Shown: piece after piece, positions 20,788 to 29,430 of the stretch
Layout: each line of letters opens with the position of its first letter
Position numbering within the stretch: position 1 is the first letter of the stretch
Source of the DNA: Cohaesibacter sp.
GTDB lineage: Bacteria; Pseudomonadota; Alphaproteobacteria; Rhizobiales; Cohaesibacteraceae
Length of the DNA: 43,304 bases
NCBI GenBank assembly: GCA_025800145.1
Contig: JAOXSH010000153.1
Coordinates: 1 to 43,304, forward strand
Reading direction: 5' to 3'
The notes under the pieces: model-generated
What the model was told of the DNA's origin: nothing
Databases searched by the model: none
Seen by the model: only the letters and a program-made list of their open reading frames with translations
Made by a program: the position numbers and the translations under genes

Positions 20788-23076
20788 TTAGAAAAAGTTG
20801 GACTGGATATCCTGGCCAAACGGAATGCTGGTCACATCCGTCGACGAAGTGTCCAGCCGTAAACGGCCAGAGGTGATAGGAGCCGATAAATCAAAGTCCG
20901 CTTTAAATTTGGTCCGACTGGTCTTGTCACGATCCTTTACAAAGCTGATGCTGTCAGCATCTTTTACTGTTCCATCTGGCAAGATCAGCTTTGGAGTGCA
21001 AGTGTGCTTGTTTGCATCAAAAGCATCCATATTGACGATGATGGACACGTCATTGGTTGGATTATCGAAATCAATCACTTTTGTGATTGCCCTCATTGAG
21101 CGCTGCATTCGCCCAACCGTTACCCGTGCATCAGCATTCAAAACCAGAATTGGTGCAATATCAGGCGTACCGACCAAAGTCGCACGCAGAGACATTTGAC
21201 GGGGCAAATTGTCAAAGGCCGTCGCATCATGATCATCCTCAATCAGGACCCATTCCGAGCCGCCGTACGGCTTGGCTTCCCAAACAATGTCTGATTGCCC
21301 CTCAATTACCTTTCGGTAGATCAGATGTAATTCCGTCATGCCGCCATCAAGGGCAATGGGATCAAATAGAACTTCTGTTCTATTGTTTTTAAATTTGCCG
21401 ACGATTTCACGGAAAGAATAATCTTCCATGATTGAGCCTTGCGCCCAAGCCCCATCAACCGACTTACCAGCCGTTCCATGCGGGAAGGCGTTGTTTGTGG
21501 TTTTGGCGATGCTGTGATTACCACTTGTGATGGTAAACCAAGCATAACGCTTGCCGGGCTGGCGAACCCATGGATCTGTCTTAAAATCAACCCATCCAAC
21601 TTTTAAATCTTTATGCTGGACGGTTGAGGTCTTGATGATCCGATCAAAATTCGGCAAGCCCGTTGGCAGAACTTCGCACAGACATAGAGTGACATCCTCA
21701 GCAGACCCCACGCTCTTGAAATAGAGCGAGATGCCGAGACAAACCGCAAATTGTGAGCTTGGGAACGTCTGGAAATAAGACGCGCCTGAAAGACCGACAC
21801 GCTTTGTGTCATACACAGTGTAAGAAGTTGTGTAGGACCGCGTGAAGACCTGCCGGACTAAATGGTTTTTGTGACCAACGGAACGACTATCATTGTTCCA
21901 CGGGTCCGCGCTATGGCCCAAAGCCACAAAGGTCTGACCTTTGCGGGCGAAGGTTTGCCCAGCGCGAGATCCTTTCAATGCCCCCCAGCCTACGCCGTTT
22001 TCACACTGCCTGAAAGTGGAGCCGTAAGACGTGCTTGTGTGGCTCTCCGTCACTTGCCGAGCTGTACGAATGACATGGATCGCGTTTGAAATATTCTCAG
22101 AGGAATTCCCCAAAGGAACGACTTCGCGGTAAATAAGGTCGTGGTCTGGCAACACAAAGTCACCATAGCGCACAACGTTCGGGTCATTTCTGTTTACGGG
22201 CGTTAATGGTTCTGTGACCTCTTTAATATATGAGGGCCAAATGCCTTCATTAATACGAAATTGCGCATCTGGATGATCCAAATCCCAATGGACAGGAACC
22301 AAGCCCTGATCAAAGAAATAGTTATGCGCATTACTTGGAATGTTGGCCTCACGAATGAGGCGCGCCACATCATTGGTGATTTGGTCTGCCCACCAATTTT
22401 GCGGCCCGGCCTTGACCTTGGCCGCGACACCCGCCAGATCTGTCTGCAAGGTCTCTGTGGCTTTTGACAAAGCCCGCAGATCCACCTCAACAATAGTTTG
22501 GCGCTTGTCCAGCTCATAAACGGTTTTGACACGCGCCGTCTCATTGGCTTCAACGCGCTCAACGCCTGTTTTTTTGAGCAAAACATAGGCAACGCAGCAG
22601 TGATTTTCTGCAATAGCAGGCTTGACCGCAACAGGTGCTGGTGCACCCATTTGGGGGGAGACGCGCATAATGCGGCGCTCTATTTTTGGTGTGGGCTGGA
22701 CCACAACCTTGCTTTCTTTGAGCGGTTCAAGGCCAGTCTCAAAAGGGCGGTTTTCTGTTGTGGTTTCCACATCGCCAGACAACAAAATAGCCGCCCAAAT
22801 TTCGTCACTTGACAGCAAAGGCTTAAAGGCCTGCAAGTCAAGATCTTGGGCCAGATCAGCTTTATAAACAATGCCCGAGACATGGACCTCTCCCGGCGTG
22901 ATCCGCACAACATCAGCCGCAGCAGTTTTTTCAACCTTGCAATGGCTGTAATGGGCAGGCCAGCCAAGCCCTCCACGGGTCACACCATCAAGCCCAGCCC
23001 GCGCACTTTCTCCAATAAACTCAAGATCAGACGGCGGCAGAATTTCCGCATCAGCAACTTTTAACAGGCCAGACAT
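20788..23076 (-). CDS. Large tail/fibre protein in the gpH position
   Basis: 762 residues, the largest protein after the tape measure and the primase. It follows gpI directly, where P2 has its fibre gene H. An N-terminal region (1-110) contains ITPGEVHVSGIVYKAD, as in proteins that attach to the baseplate (I believe DUF4815-like). A middle helical piece (about 190-230) is followed by a long beta-rich body with repeated aromatic strands, and a C-terminal beta domain ending SIPFGQDIQSNFF. It is not like P2 H in sequence as far as I can see. It probably links the baseplate to fibres. Confidence 0.7.
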   Translation of the reverse strand: MSGLLKVADAEILPPSDLEFIGESARAGLDGVTRGGLGWPAHYSHCKVEKTAAADVVRITPGEVHVSGIVYKADLAQDLDLQAFKPLLSSDEIWAAILLSGDVETTTENRPFETGLEPLKESKVVVQPTPKIERRIMRVSPQMGAPAPVAVKPAIAENHCCVAYVLLKKTGVERVEANETARVKTVYELDKRQTIVEVDLRALSKATETLQTDLAGVAAKVKAGPQNWWADQITNDVARLIREANIPSNAHNYFFDQGLVPVHWDLDHPDAQFRINEGIWPSYIKEVTEPLTPVNRNDPNVVRYGDFVLPDHDLIYREVVPLGNSSENISNAIHVIRTARQVTESHTSTSYGSTFRQCENGVGWGALKGSRAGQTFARKGQTFVALGHSADPWNNDSRSVGHKNHLVRQVFTRSYTTSYTVYDTKRVGLSGASYFQTFPSSQFAVCLGISLYFKSVGSAEDVTLCLCEVLPTGLPNFDRIIKTSTVQHKDLKVGWVDFKTDPWVRQPGKRYAWFTITSGNHSIAKTTNNAFPHGTAGKSVDGAWAQGSIMEDYSFREIVGKFKNNRTEVLFDPIALDGGMTELHLIYRKVIEGQSDIVWEAKPYGGSEWVLIEDDHDATAFDNLPRQMSLRATLVGTPDIAPILVLNADARVTVGRMQRSMRAITKVIDFDNPTNDVSIIVNMDAFDANKHTCTPKLILPDGTVKDADSISFVKDRDKTSRTKFKADFDLSAPITSGRLRLDTSSTDVTSIPFGQDIQSNFF

Positions 23077-23078
23077 AT

Positions 23079-23744
23079 TTACAATCCTACCAAATTGGTG
23101 CGCTCAACATGCGCATTAAGTGTGTGATTGCCATCAAGTGGCAAAGCATCGGCAAATGCGGCTTTGTGCAGCCACGAAAAACTGACAAGCCATTCTTGGT
23201 CTGGATCTTTTGCAATCCGCAAAGCTTGCTTGGCTCTCAAAATCGGGGTTTTGTCCACCGTCCGGGCGGCGACTTTTCCAACCCCACCCAGACCTACCCC
23301 AAAGCCGTTAAACGGGCTTGGCAGGTTGATTTTGACAAGAAAGCTTGTTCGGAATGGCGGGTGATTAATCGGTGTGGACGAGAAACTGGACTGCCCAACA
23401 ACAAAGCGGGCTGGATAATCCTGTACAGCCTCTATCTCAGCATCGACAAACCAGAGATAACGGCGCGCGCCCTCAATCGTGCCTTTCAGGCTGGCCAGCT
23501 CTTCGCCGGGGTAAAGCGTTGACCGGCCTTCGCATTGAGCGACCATTTCGCGCTTTTTCTCAACCGACCAATCGTCAAACCAAAGATCGACCGACGCACC
23601 AGCCGCTAAATGAGGCAGCCATTGCTCATCAGTCCGATATGGATCAAGCAAACGCTCATATTCTATGGGTAATGGATCTTCCATCGCCTCAGCGATGGCC
23701 CGCTCCCAGACATCCGCAGCATCATCAATCGGGAGTTTGGTCAT
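23079..23744 (-). CDS. I: Tail formation protein I (P2 gpI)
   Basis: 221 residues. The N-terminal half matches gpI: ERAIAEAMEDPLPIEYERLLDPYRTDEQWLPHLAAG-type order, with the diagnostic LPHLA and W residues (DLWFDDWSVEKKREMV). The C-terminal 100 residues differ from P2, with LVKINLPSPFNGFGVGLGGVGKV, and may bind the next fibre protein. It is part of the baseplate wedge. It overlaps J by four bases. Confidence 0.88.
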   Translation of the reverse strand: MTKLPIDDAADVWERAIAEAMEDPLPIEYERLLDPYRTDEQWLPHLAAGASVDLWFDDWSVEKKREMVAQCEGRSTLYPGEELASLKGTIEGARRYLWFVDAEIEAVQDYPARFVVGQSSFSSTPINHPPFRTSFLVKINLPSPFNGFGVGLGGVGKVAARTVDKTPILRAKQALRIAKDPDQEWLVSFSWLHKAAFADALPLDGNHTLNAHVERTNLVGL

Positions 23745-24676
23745 GCTGCTACATCCACATTAACAGTCAGATTTTCGAGATAAGGCACGCTGTAAAGATC
23801 TGGCTGTATGGCAACTGGATTACGATCAATCACACGCAATACATTGGAGCCGTCACCATAAGCCGCGCCAGACAAATAGCCCCGCGGCAGCTCACCACCG
23901 CACAGCGCCCGCACCAGCGCGGCCTTGCGCACACGCTCTTGCGCATCTGCCCTCACCTGTTCAGGCGCGGGGCCATTGGGCGGCACCACGATCAGCAGAT
24001 TACCCTCATATTTTTGCTGTTTGGCCTTATGGACGGCGAGGCTCACGCCTGCCTTGCGGGCATTTTTCGCGCGGACCTTTTCGCGAACAACATCAAGTTG
24101 TTCATCCGTTGGCAATGCGCCCGCCTCACCAGTGATGACCAGATCCACATCACCAGCCCGGCCATGGTCAAGCTGTTCAACAACCCGCGCATCACCCAAG
24201 CCCGGCCACGCGCTAACCGCATCAAACAGATAGCGGCCAACAGACCCAGCGGCAGGCGCATCAAAAGACAGCAAATAACGGCGCACCAATTGTGCGTCCG
24301 TTTCCATCAGCGCAGCCCGATTACCATCGGCAGCGCGTACAACCAGCCGCTTGAGTCTACGCCGCAAGACCAGATTATCAAGATCGCCAGCTTCCGCCAA
24401 ATGCGGCAACAGGGCCTTGATGGCGTCATTCACACGGCCCCGGTCCAACGTGCGCACAAAGGCAAGAGCCTCACCTAGCGCAGCAGTGCTTTCACCTTCC
24501 AGATTTTGGGCGGTGTAAGTTGGCAATGTCGGGTCATCCAGTCGAAACCTATTCCAAACAGCAACAAACTTATTCAGGAATTGCTGGATATATGCCTCAC
24601 TATCAAGGACTTCCAGAACTGGTGGGACAGGCAGGCCAGTCAAATCAATGGCCGTTGGTGCGTATGCAAAGGACAT
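23741..24676 (-). CDS. J: Baseplate protein J (P2 gpJ)
   Basis: 311 residues. Features of the Baseplate_J family include the start ending in LPVPPVLEVLDSEAYIQQF, the LRRRLKRLVVRAADG helix, SFDAPAAGSVGRYLFDA, and the end VIDRNPVAIQPDLYSVPYLENLTVNV. gpJ forms the wedge of the contractile-tail baseplate with W and I. It starts 14 bases after W and overlaps I (ATGA). Confidence 0.93.
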   Translation of the reverse strand: MSFAYAPTAIDLTGLPVPPVLEVLDSEAYIQQFLNKFVAVWNRFRLDDPTLPTYTAQNLEGESTAALGEALAFVRTLDRGRVNDAIKALLPHLAEAGDLDNLVLRRRLKRLVVRAADGNRAALMETDAQLVRRYLLSFDAPAAGSVGRYLFDAVSAWPGLGDARVVEQLDHGRAGDVDLVITGEAGALPTDEQLDVVREKVRAKNARKAGVSLAVHKAKQQKYEGNLLIVVPPNGPAPEQVRADAQERVRKAALVRALCGGELPRGYLSGAAYGDGSNVLRVIDRNPVAIQPDLYSVPYLENLTVNVDVAA

Positions 24677-24690
24677 GGGCCAGCCTCCGA

Positions 24691-25062
24691 TTATGAGAGA
24701 TTTACTGAAACATCAGCATCTTGGACCGTGAAATCACCAAGATGGGCGCGAGGCATAAAATCACCCACCACCCGAGTCCCTGAAAAACCTTTGCGCCGAT
24801 CCTCGACATCTTCAGACGGGATGAAACGCTTAACCCGGAAGCGCGGCTCCCACAGATCCGCCGCCACAGAAAGGCACCAAAAATAAACGGCCAAAGGCCG
24901 GTTATCCATATTTTCGCGCAAGATTAGCTTGAGACCTATATTTCCAAGCTCCTCACGCAAAACGCGCGAGCCGATTTTGGTTGCGAAAATCCGCTTCAAG
25001 CATGCGGCGCAATGGGGCCAGCCGACAAGTAGCTTGCCCGTTCGGCTGTCAAACCCCGCCAT
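24691..25062 (-). CDS. W: Baseplate protein W (gp25-like)
   Basis: 123 residues from ATG 25062, with GGAGGG upstream; the longer frame to 25200 overlaps the preceding gene. It begins AGFDSRTGKLLVGWPHCAAC and contains IFATKIGSRVLREELGNIG, the strongly conserved GPW/gp25 signature (R-x-x-E). Despite the old name lysozyme, this family builds the baseplate wedge. Adjacent J and V confirm the assignment. Confidence 0.93.
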   Translation of the reverse strand: MAGFDSRTGKLLVGWPHCAACLKRIFATKIGSRVLREELGNIGLKLILRENMDNRPLAVYFWCLSVAADLWEPRFRVKRFIPSEDVEDRRKGFSGTRVVGDFMPRAHLGDFTVQDADVSVNLS

Positions 25063-25066
25063 TGGC

Positions 25067-25363
25067 TTAGCCCTCCTCTGGTGGCGCGTCAGCGTCCTGT
25101 TCGGCCTTGGCCGCAGCTTCGTCAGCGGCCTTTTTGTCTGCCAGCTCTTTAATGTGAGCCTTGGTTTTGGCCTCAATTTGCTTGCTGGTGATATGGCCAA
25201 CGCGCAGCAAACTATTGATCTGGCTTTCGGTCAGCTCCAACGCATCCTTGTCTTCACGCGGCTTACTGGAAAGCTTATCGACCTGTTTAATTTCGGTTTT
25301 GCCCGGCACAACAGGCTGACCAAGAAGGCGCACAGGTGCATTCACAGAAACAAAATAGTCCAT
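25067..25363 (-). CDS. Small hypothetical baseplate-region protein
   Basis: 98 residues with AGGA upstream of ATG 25363. The N-terminus is beta-like (DYFVSVNAPVRLLGQPV). A helical segment follows (ALELTESQINSLLRVGHI), and the end is charged and Ala/Asp/Glu-rich (AAKAEQDADAPPEEG). It lies between V and W, where many phages have a small unknown gene. No family recognised. Confidence 0.7.
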   Translation of the reverse strand: MDYFVSVNAPVRLLGQPVVPGKTEIKQVDKLSSKPREDKDALELTESQINSLLRVGHITSKQIEAKTKAHIKELADKKAADEAAAKAEQDADAPPEEG

Positions 25364-25388
25364 ATTAAAATCCTGATTTTAGAGAGAG

Positions 25389-25937
25389 TTATTTAAGGAC
25401 AATGCCAGTTGGCGCAGGGCCGGGCGTCACATCTTTATGTTTGTGACCCTTATCAATCGACACACCATCATTTCTGACATGACCGTTATTGTGATCGACA
25501 TTGCCCTCTGTCACGATGCCGCTTTCTGTTATCGTGATCGAAGACCCGCCAGCGCTGATCACCACTTTTTCAGCGTCTGCAATGATTTTGACCGCGCCGA
25601 TGGTGAGCATGACCTCATCAGCATTTGAGCTTGGACTTTCATTCTTGCCAGTCCAATCGCCCGGGACAAAAAAGGCTTGCCGGGCATCGCCGCCCGGACA
25701 AAAAAGCGTAACCGCCTGATCTTTTGAAACAGTTATCCGAAGCTTGACCGCACCAGAGCCAAATGACATAGCGCGGGCATCAATTGGATCACCCTTACCA
25801 ACACTGATTTCAGCTGTGTCTTTTTCGTTGTCAACCGCAACCACGTTACCGACACGGATCATGTTTTGGACAGCCCGCTCAAGTGCAGACAGACGATTAA
25901 AAATTCGCCTGAAATTGTCAGCCAAATTCGTCAACAT
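25389..25937 (-). CDS. V: Baseplate spike protein V (P2 gpV)
   Basis: 182 residues. An OB-fold domain (about 26-95) is recognised by IRVGNVVAVDNEKDTAEISVGKG and VTLFCPGGDARQAFFVPG. The rest is a narrow beta-helix with TITESGIVTEGNVDHNNGHV, ending with His165-x-His167 (GHKHKDV). In P2 this HxH motif binds iron at the tip of the membrane-piercing trimer. All features are present, so a functional spike is expected. It is slightly shorter than P2 V. Confidence 0.95.
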   Translation of the reverse strand: MLTNLADNFRRIFNRLSALERAVQNMIRVGNVVAVDNEKDTAEISVGKGDPIDARAMSFGSGAVKLRITVSKDQAVTLFCPGGDARQAFFVPGDWTGKNESPSSNADEVMLTIGAVKIIADAEKVVISAGGSSITITESGIVTEGNVDHNNGHVRNDGVSIDKGHKHKDVTPGPAPTGIVLK

Positions 25938-26707
25938 CAGTCTATGACCTTGGTTGAAGGATCAATGCCGTTGATAGATTTGATCCAAACAAATTCCGAC
26001 GGCTCAGGCGCAAAGCCGGAAATGCCCAAAATATTACCCTCAGCACGATCAAGACCTAACCGAACAAGACCCAAATAATCGGGGCCTAAATCAGACAGGT
26101 TTTCCAGATCAGCCAGCAACAACTCAGCCTCTGGCTTTGTTTCCGGCACTTCAATCAGTGCGTCCAATGCATCTTTAATCCAACCTGAAACAGGCTTATC
26201 GGGTGCAGGCTCATACAAGGTTTTGCCAGTCAAATGCAATTGCCGGGCCGCGAAGCGAACACCACCGGAGCGATTTCCGCCAAGCAAGCTCTTGACCTCA
26301 TTATCTCTCCAATTACAACCACGAGAAAACAAATCAGCGAAGCGGCTGGTTGTAGGTTGCAGAGCCAGCAGAATACCGCGCTCCAATCGGGCAACATAGC
26401 TTTGCGCGCCGGGGTCAGAATAGGGCAATTGCCATTTTTGATTGTCTGGCGATTGAGCGGTTTTCTTGTCCGCATATAACACCGCCAGATCAATTGTAAA
26501 TTCCAGCATGGCAGACGCCCCGAACGGCGCCAAGGCCGGATAGGTGCTATCGCCCTCATTCACAATGGCGATGGGGGCATGATGATATTTTTCATCTTGG
26601 ATAATATTGCCTGCCAAAGCGTCAAAAATGCGTTGGCGACCAGCTAAAGTACTGCCAGCTTTCAAAGCTTGCACAAGCAACATACGAAGAATTGCCCGAT
26701 TAATCAT
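25937..26707 (-). CDS. Head-tail/tail hypothetical protein
   Basis: 256 residues, coupled at both ends: ATGA with the preceding gene and a one-base overlap with V. The N-terminal part has DEKYHHAPIAIVNEGDSTYPALAPFG and a helix-strand mix; the middle has SYVARLERGILLALQPTTSRF. It occupies the place between capsid decoration and spike genes where head-tail completion or neck proteins lie. I do not recognise the family; a role in joining head and tail is inference. Confidence 0.65.
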   Translation of the reverse strand: MINRAILRMLLVQALKAGSTLAGRQRIFDALAGNIIQDEKYHHAPIAIVNEGDSTYPALAPFGASAMLEFTIDLAVLYADKKTAQSPDNQKWQLPYSDPGAQSYVARLERGILLALQPTTSRFADLFSRGCNWRDNEVKSLLGGNRSGGVRFAARQLHLTGKTLYEPAPDKPVSGWIKDALDALIEVPETKPEAELLLADLENLSDLGPDYLGLVRLGLDRAEGNILGISGFAPEPSEFVWIKSINGIDPSTKVID

Positions 26708-27105
26708 GCCGTTGAGACCCTTACCGTGATCAAGCCAGCACTTGACGAGATGATCTGATCAACAACAAAGGACGCCAAAACAGCGTCATTGTCATCAGGG
26801 TCCAACATATCCAGCCGGTCATTATCCTGGAATTGAAAATCAGCCGGACAGTCCACCGCACGAAAGCGAATGACAGGCACCATTAGAGCGACTTCGCCCT
26901 TGAAATTGACACCCAGCCGCTCACCATCCAACTTTTGCGAAAACTCTTTATCCAGCGGCACCGCAACGCATTTAAAAGAGTGCAACGGTGCGCCGGTATC
27001 ATTGCCATATTGGTCAGTATCTACCCGTGTGACACCGTATGCCTCACCAAAGACAGTATTATTGATACCGGCAGCAACCGCCGCCATGGTCCGCCGCAAG
27101 GACAT
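26704..27105 (-). CDS. Putative head-tail connector protein
   Basis: 133 residues. The sequence is mostly beta, with FRAVDCPADFQFQDNDRLDML and DAVLASFVVDQIISSSAGLITVRVS near the end, like ATP-binding-sugar-free neck proteins that cap the portal (stopper-like). No strong ribosome binding site was seen upstream of ATG 27105, so translation may depend on the gene before it. Family not recognised; location suggests a head completion protein. Confidence 0.6.
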   Translation of the reverse strand: MSLRRTMAAVAAGINNTVFGEAYGVTRVDTDQYGNDTGAPLHSFKCVAVPLDKEFSQKLDGERLGVNFKGEVALMVPVIRFRAVDCPADFQFQDNDRLDMLDPDDNDAVLASFVVDQIISSSAGLITVRVSTA

Positions 27106-27107
27106 GA

Positions 27108-27431
27108 TTAAAGGCTAGGAACCAGGACGATTTCAACCCGACCATTAGCCGAGGCCGAAGCCGCAAGAGCAACCTTCGTGTTACCAGCGGCAACACTGGT
27201 AAAGACCTTTGTATCGGCTTTCCAGTAAATTTTGGCACCTTGCGCAACGTCCGCACCATCAAGGGCGACATCATATTTGCCATTGCGCTCAAGACCGACA
27301 GGTTCACCCTCAGCCGCACTTGTGACATAACAGCCAAACATTGCGCCAATCATAGCAAAAACGCCAGATTTAGCACCGCCAGCAGGGGCCTCCACTGTGA
27401 TGACAGAGCCGGAAGATAGATAATTTTTCAT
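27108..27431 (-). CDS. Capsid decoration/cement protein (DUF2190-like)
   Basis: 107 residues from ATG 27431, which has GGAGCAAGACTT upstream; a longer frame to 27467 crosses a hairpin. The start MKNYLSSGSVITVEAPAGGAK and the middle FGCYVTSAAEGEPVGLERNGKYDV match DUF2190 proteins, small beta-barrel capsid cements often found after major capsid genes. It follows the protease-capsid fusion after a terminator-like hairpin. It probably stabilises the shell. Confidence 0.8.
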   Translation of the reverse strand: MKNYLSSGSVITVEAPAGGAKSGVFAMIGAMFGCYVTSAAEGEPVGLERNGKYDVALDGADVAQGAKIYWKADTKVFTSVAAGNTKVALAASASANGRVEIVLVPSL

Positions 27432-27433
27432 AA

Positions 27434-27485
27434 GTCTTGCTCCTACAAGACGAGCAAAGCCCACCACAAGGGCAGGCTTTTGCTC
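27434..27485 (-). promoter_or_regulatory. Terminator hairpin and ribosome-site hairpin before the cement gene
   Basis: GAGCAAAGCC (27452-27461) and GGCTTTTGCTC (27475-27485) form a stem after the capsid gene. Next, GTCTTG (27434-27439) and CAAGAC (27446-27451) form a perfect 6-bp stem whose six-base loop contains most of the GGAG ribosome site of the cement gene. Presenting the ribosome site in a loop may raise or tune translation of this high-copy protein. Confidence 0.55.
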
Positions 27486-27510
27486 TTAAATCAAATTATG
27501 GATTGAAGTC

Positions 27511-29430
27511 TTAAGCGCCGGGGTTCATGACCGCGCCGCGGTAATCGGACGCAGAGACATAAAAATCCAACACAACAACCAGCTCCACCCCGTCAACCGG
27601 GCTGGAGTGATTGCGCATGAAAATCGGACCCGGATTTTGTTGTAAATACCCATAGATCAAAACGTCATTGACATTTGGGTCAGCAAACAGACGCCAAGAA
27701 TCATCTTCAATCTCACCTTCTACGACCAGATCAAACTTACCGCCGAACGGGTTGTAATCTTCCTGTCTGGTCGGAGTGACCTTCGTCAGAAACATTTCAG
27801 CCACCGTCTCAAGCTCAGGCCCAACTACCAGCTTTTTTGCTGGGATATTGAGACGCTGACCATCTAGACTTTGCTGACCGCGCAAGGCCTTGCGCGCAAC
27901 GGACATACCATCAACCCCAATAGGCGCAACAGCCAACAGGTTGTTATGCCCCGCATGAAAAAGCTCTTTGCCATCTGACAACTTTGGACCCTTCCCACCA
28001 TTGGACAACAACGTTTTGTATCCCAAACCATTTTCAAACAGCAGAACAGCCAAAGCAGCACGGCGACCAATATCAGCAAACGCGCCCAGATTGTCATTGA
28101 CCAACATTTGGCGAGTGATCGAAACGCGACGGCCAAAGGTTTGCAGTTTCGCGCTTTCTTTCCCTTCCGAGATACCACCAAAATCAATTTCACCTTTTTC
28201 TGTTACTTCTTTCAGAACCGGGAAATCACCAAGGCTGTAAGAATGTGAAGCACGGAAATCTGGCAGATCACGACGCCGCATAATCTCTCTGTATGTTGGC
28301 ATATGGCGGTCATATTCCGCCCGCATGATCTGGTTATTCACGCCCTCAAGAATGAGAGGGAAATCACCGGTCGACAAAGCACGCTGGACCACATCAATAT
28401 CATTGCGGCCAAATTGAGCGCGCTCCCCCATAGAAGCAGCAGCAACATCAGCAATCGAATAGCTCATAAATTGGCGAGATTGCTCAGACGGTTGCGCCCC
28501 CATGGCACGAGAGGCCAGAGCGTCAGACATTGCAGCGCGCATATTTTCTGGATTATCCAGAGTGCTGTCATTGTGCGTACTATTAACAGGCGCAGACGTG
28601 CGTTTTTGCAGGGCAGCGAGCGCAGCCGCATTAACTTCATCCATGCTTTTGCCATCCATAGAGCGGATGAAGGCCATATCCAAACAGGAGCGCTCTGCCA
28701 CGTCACAAATTTGCTCAGTTGAAGCAACAGAGCGTTGCTCTGGCGCTGGATCATTCACCGGCTGGTTGTGCTGATCCGGTTCAGAGGCTGGGGTATCACC
28801 ACCATTGGTGGAATTATCCTGATTATCGGACGGCTTGGTCCGCTGAGTGTCAACTGGATTGGGCATGTTGCCATCCTCATTGTTTGGGTTTTCAGAAATT
28901 TCGCCTTTCGGCAAGGATCGAATATTTGCGGCGGGATCAGCTGGGACAGACACAAGCGAGACCTCAAGAAGCTCCCATTTGCGCGCTGTCCAGATATCGC
29001 GCTCATCTTCAACGCCGGTTCGCTCCCAATTGTCGACCTTGTAACCAATCGACACACTAGAAAGCTCACCGCGCTTGACCTGCCCTTCTGCATCGCGACC
29101 AACATCGCTATCAGCAAAGGTAAGAAGGCCAACGAGCTGACCGCCTTCAATCCGCACATTACTGACAGCGCCAAGCACCGCATTACGCTCATATTGGTTG
29201 TGATGATCCAAGAGCTTGACTTGGCCGCTATCCGCACGGGTCAAATCAATCGCGCTATCGCTGATTTCCAGCTCTTCAAAATCCCACCAACGACGAACGC
29301 GGGAGCCAGTAGACAAGACAGCCACAACAGAGCGGGCATTTTCGTCATAGGTGGACGGCGTCAAATCAGCAGAACGGGACAATTGCTGATTGCCCGGCTC
29401 GAAACGCTGTTCTTCAATCTTTTTGGGCAT
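27511..29430 (-). CDS. Prohead protease fused to Mu-gpT-like major capsid protein
   Basis: 639 residues from ATG 29430, with a GAAGGGGG site upstream. Residues 30-170 are an HK97/U35-type prohead protease: LLDHHNQYERNAVLG with His76/77, GELSSVSIGY with Ser127, and WELLEVSLVSVPADPAAN. A low-complexity Asn/Gln/Asp/Pro linker covers about 175-240, and a helical delta-like region about 240-340. The capsid part (about 350-639) has REIMRRRDLPDFRASHSY, FGRRVSITRQMLVNDNLGAF and ELFHAGHNN, as in Mu gpT. Self-cleavage should free the capsid protein. The start overlaps the portal end by 17 bases. Confidence 0.9.
   Translation of the reverse strand: MPKKIEEQRFEPGNQQLSRSADLTPSTYDENARSVVAVLSTGSRVRRWWDFEELEISDSAIDLTRADSGQVKLLDHHNQYERNAVLGAVSNVRIEGGQLVGLLTFADSDVGRDAEGQVKRGELSSVSIGYKVDNWERTGVEDERDIWTARKWELLEVSLVSVPADPAANIRSLPKGEISENPNNEDGNMPNPVDTQRTKPSDNQDNSTNGGDTPASEPDQHNQPVNDPAPEQRSVASTEQICDVAERSCLDMAFIRSMDGKSMDEVNAAALAALQKRTSAPVNSTHNDSTLDNPENMRAAMSDALASRAMGAQPSEQSRQFMSYSIADVAAASMGERAQFGRNDIDVVQRALSTGDFPLILEGVNNQIMRAEYDRHMPTYREIMRRRDLPDFRASHSYSLGDFPVLKEVTEKGEIDFGGISEGKESAKLQTFGRRVSITRQMLVNDNLGAFADIGRRAALAVLLFENGLGYKTLLSNGGKGPKLSDGKELFHAGHNNLLAVAPIGVDGMSVARKALRGQQSLDGQRLNIPAKKLVVGPELETVAEMFLTKVTPTRQEDYNPFGGKFDLVVEGEIEDDSWRLFADPNVNDVLIYGYLQQNPGPIFMRNHSSPVDGVELVVVLDFYVSASDYRGAVMNPGA

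Noticed and set aside
23372-24478. 368-codon open frame on the + strand
   Set aside because: It lies wholly opposite gpJ and gpI, which are clearly identified. Its composition is that of an antisense shadow and no ribosome site was seen.
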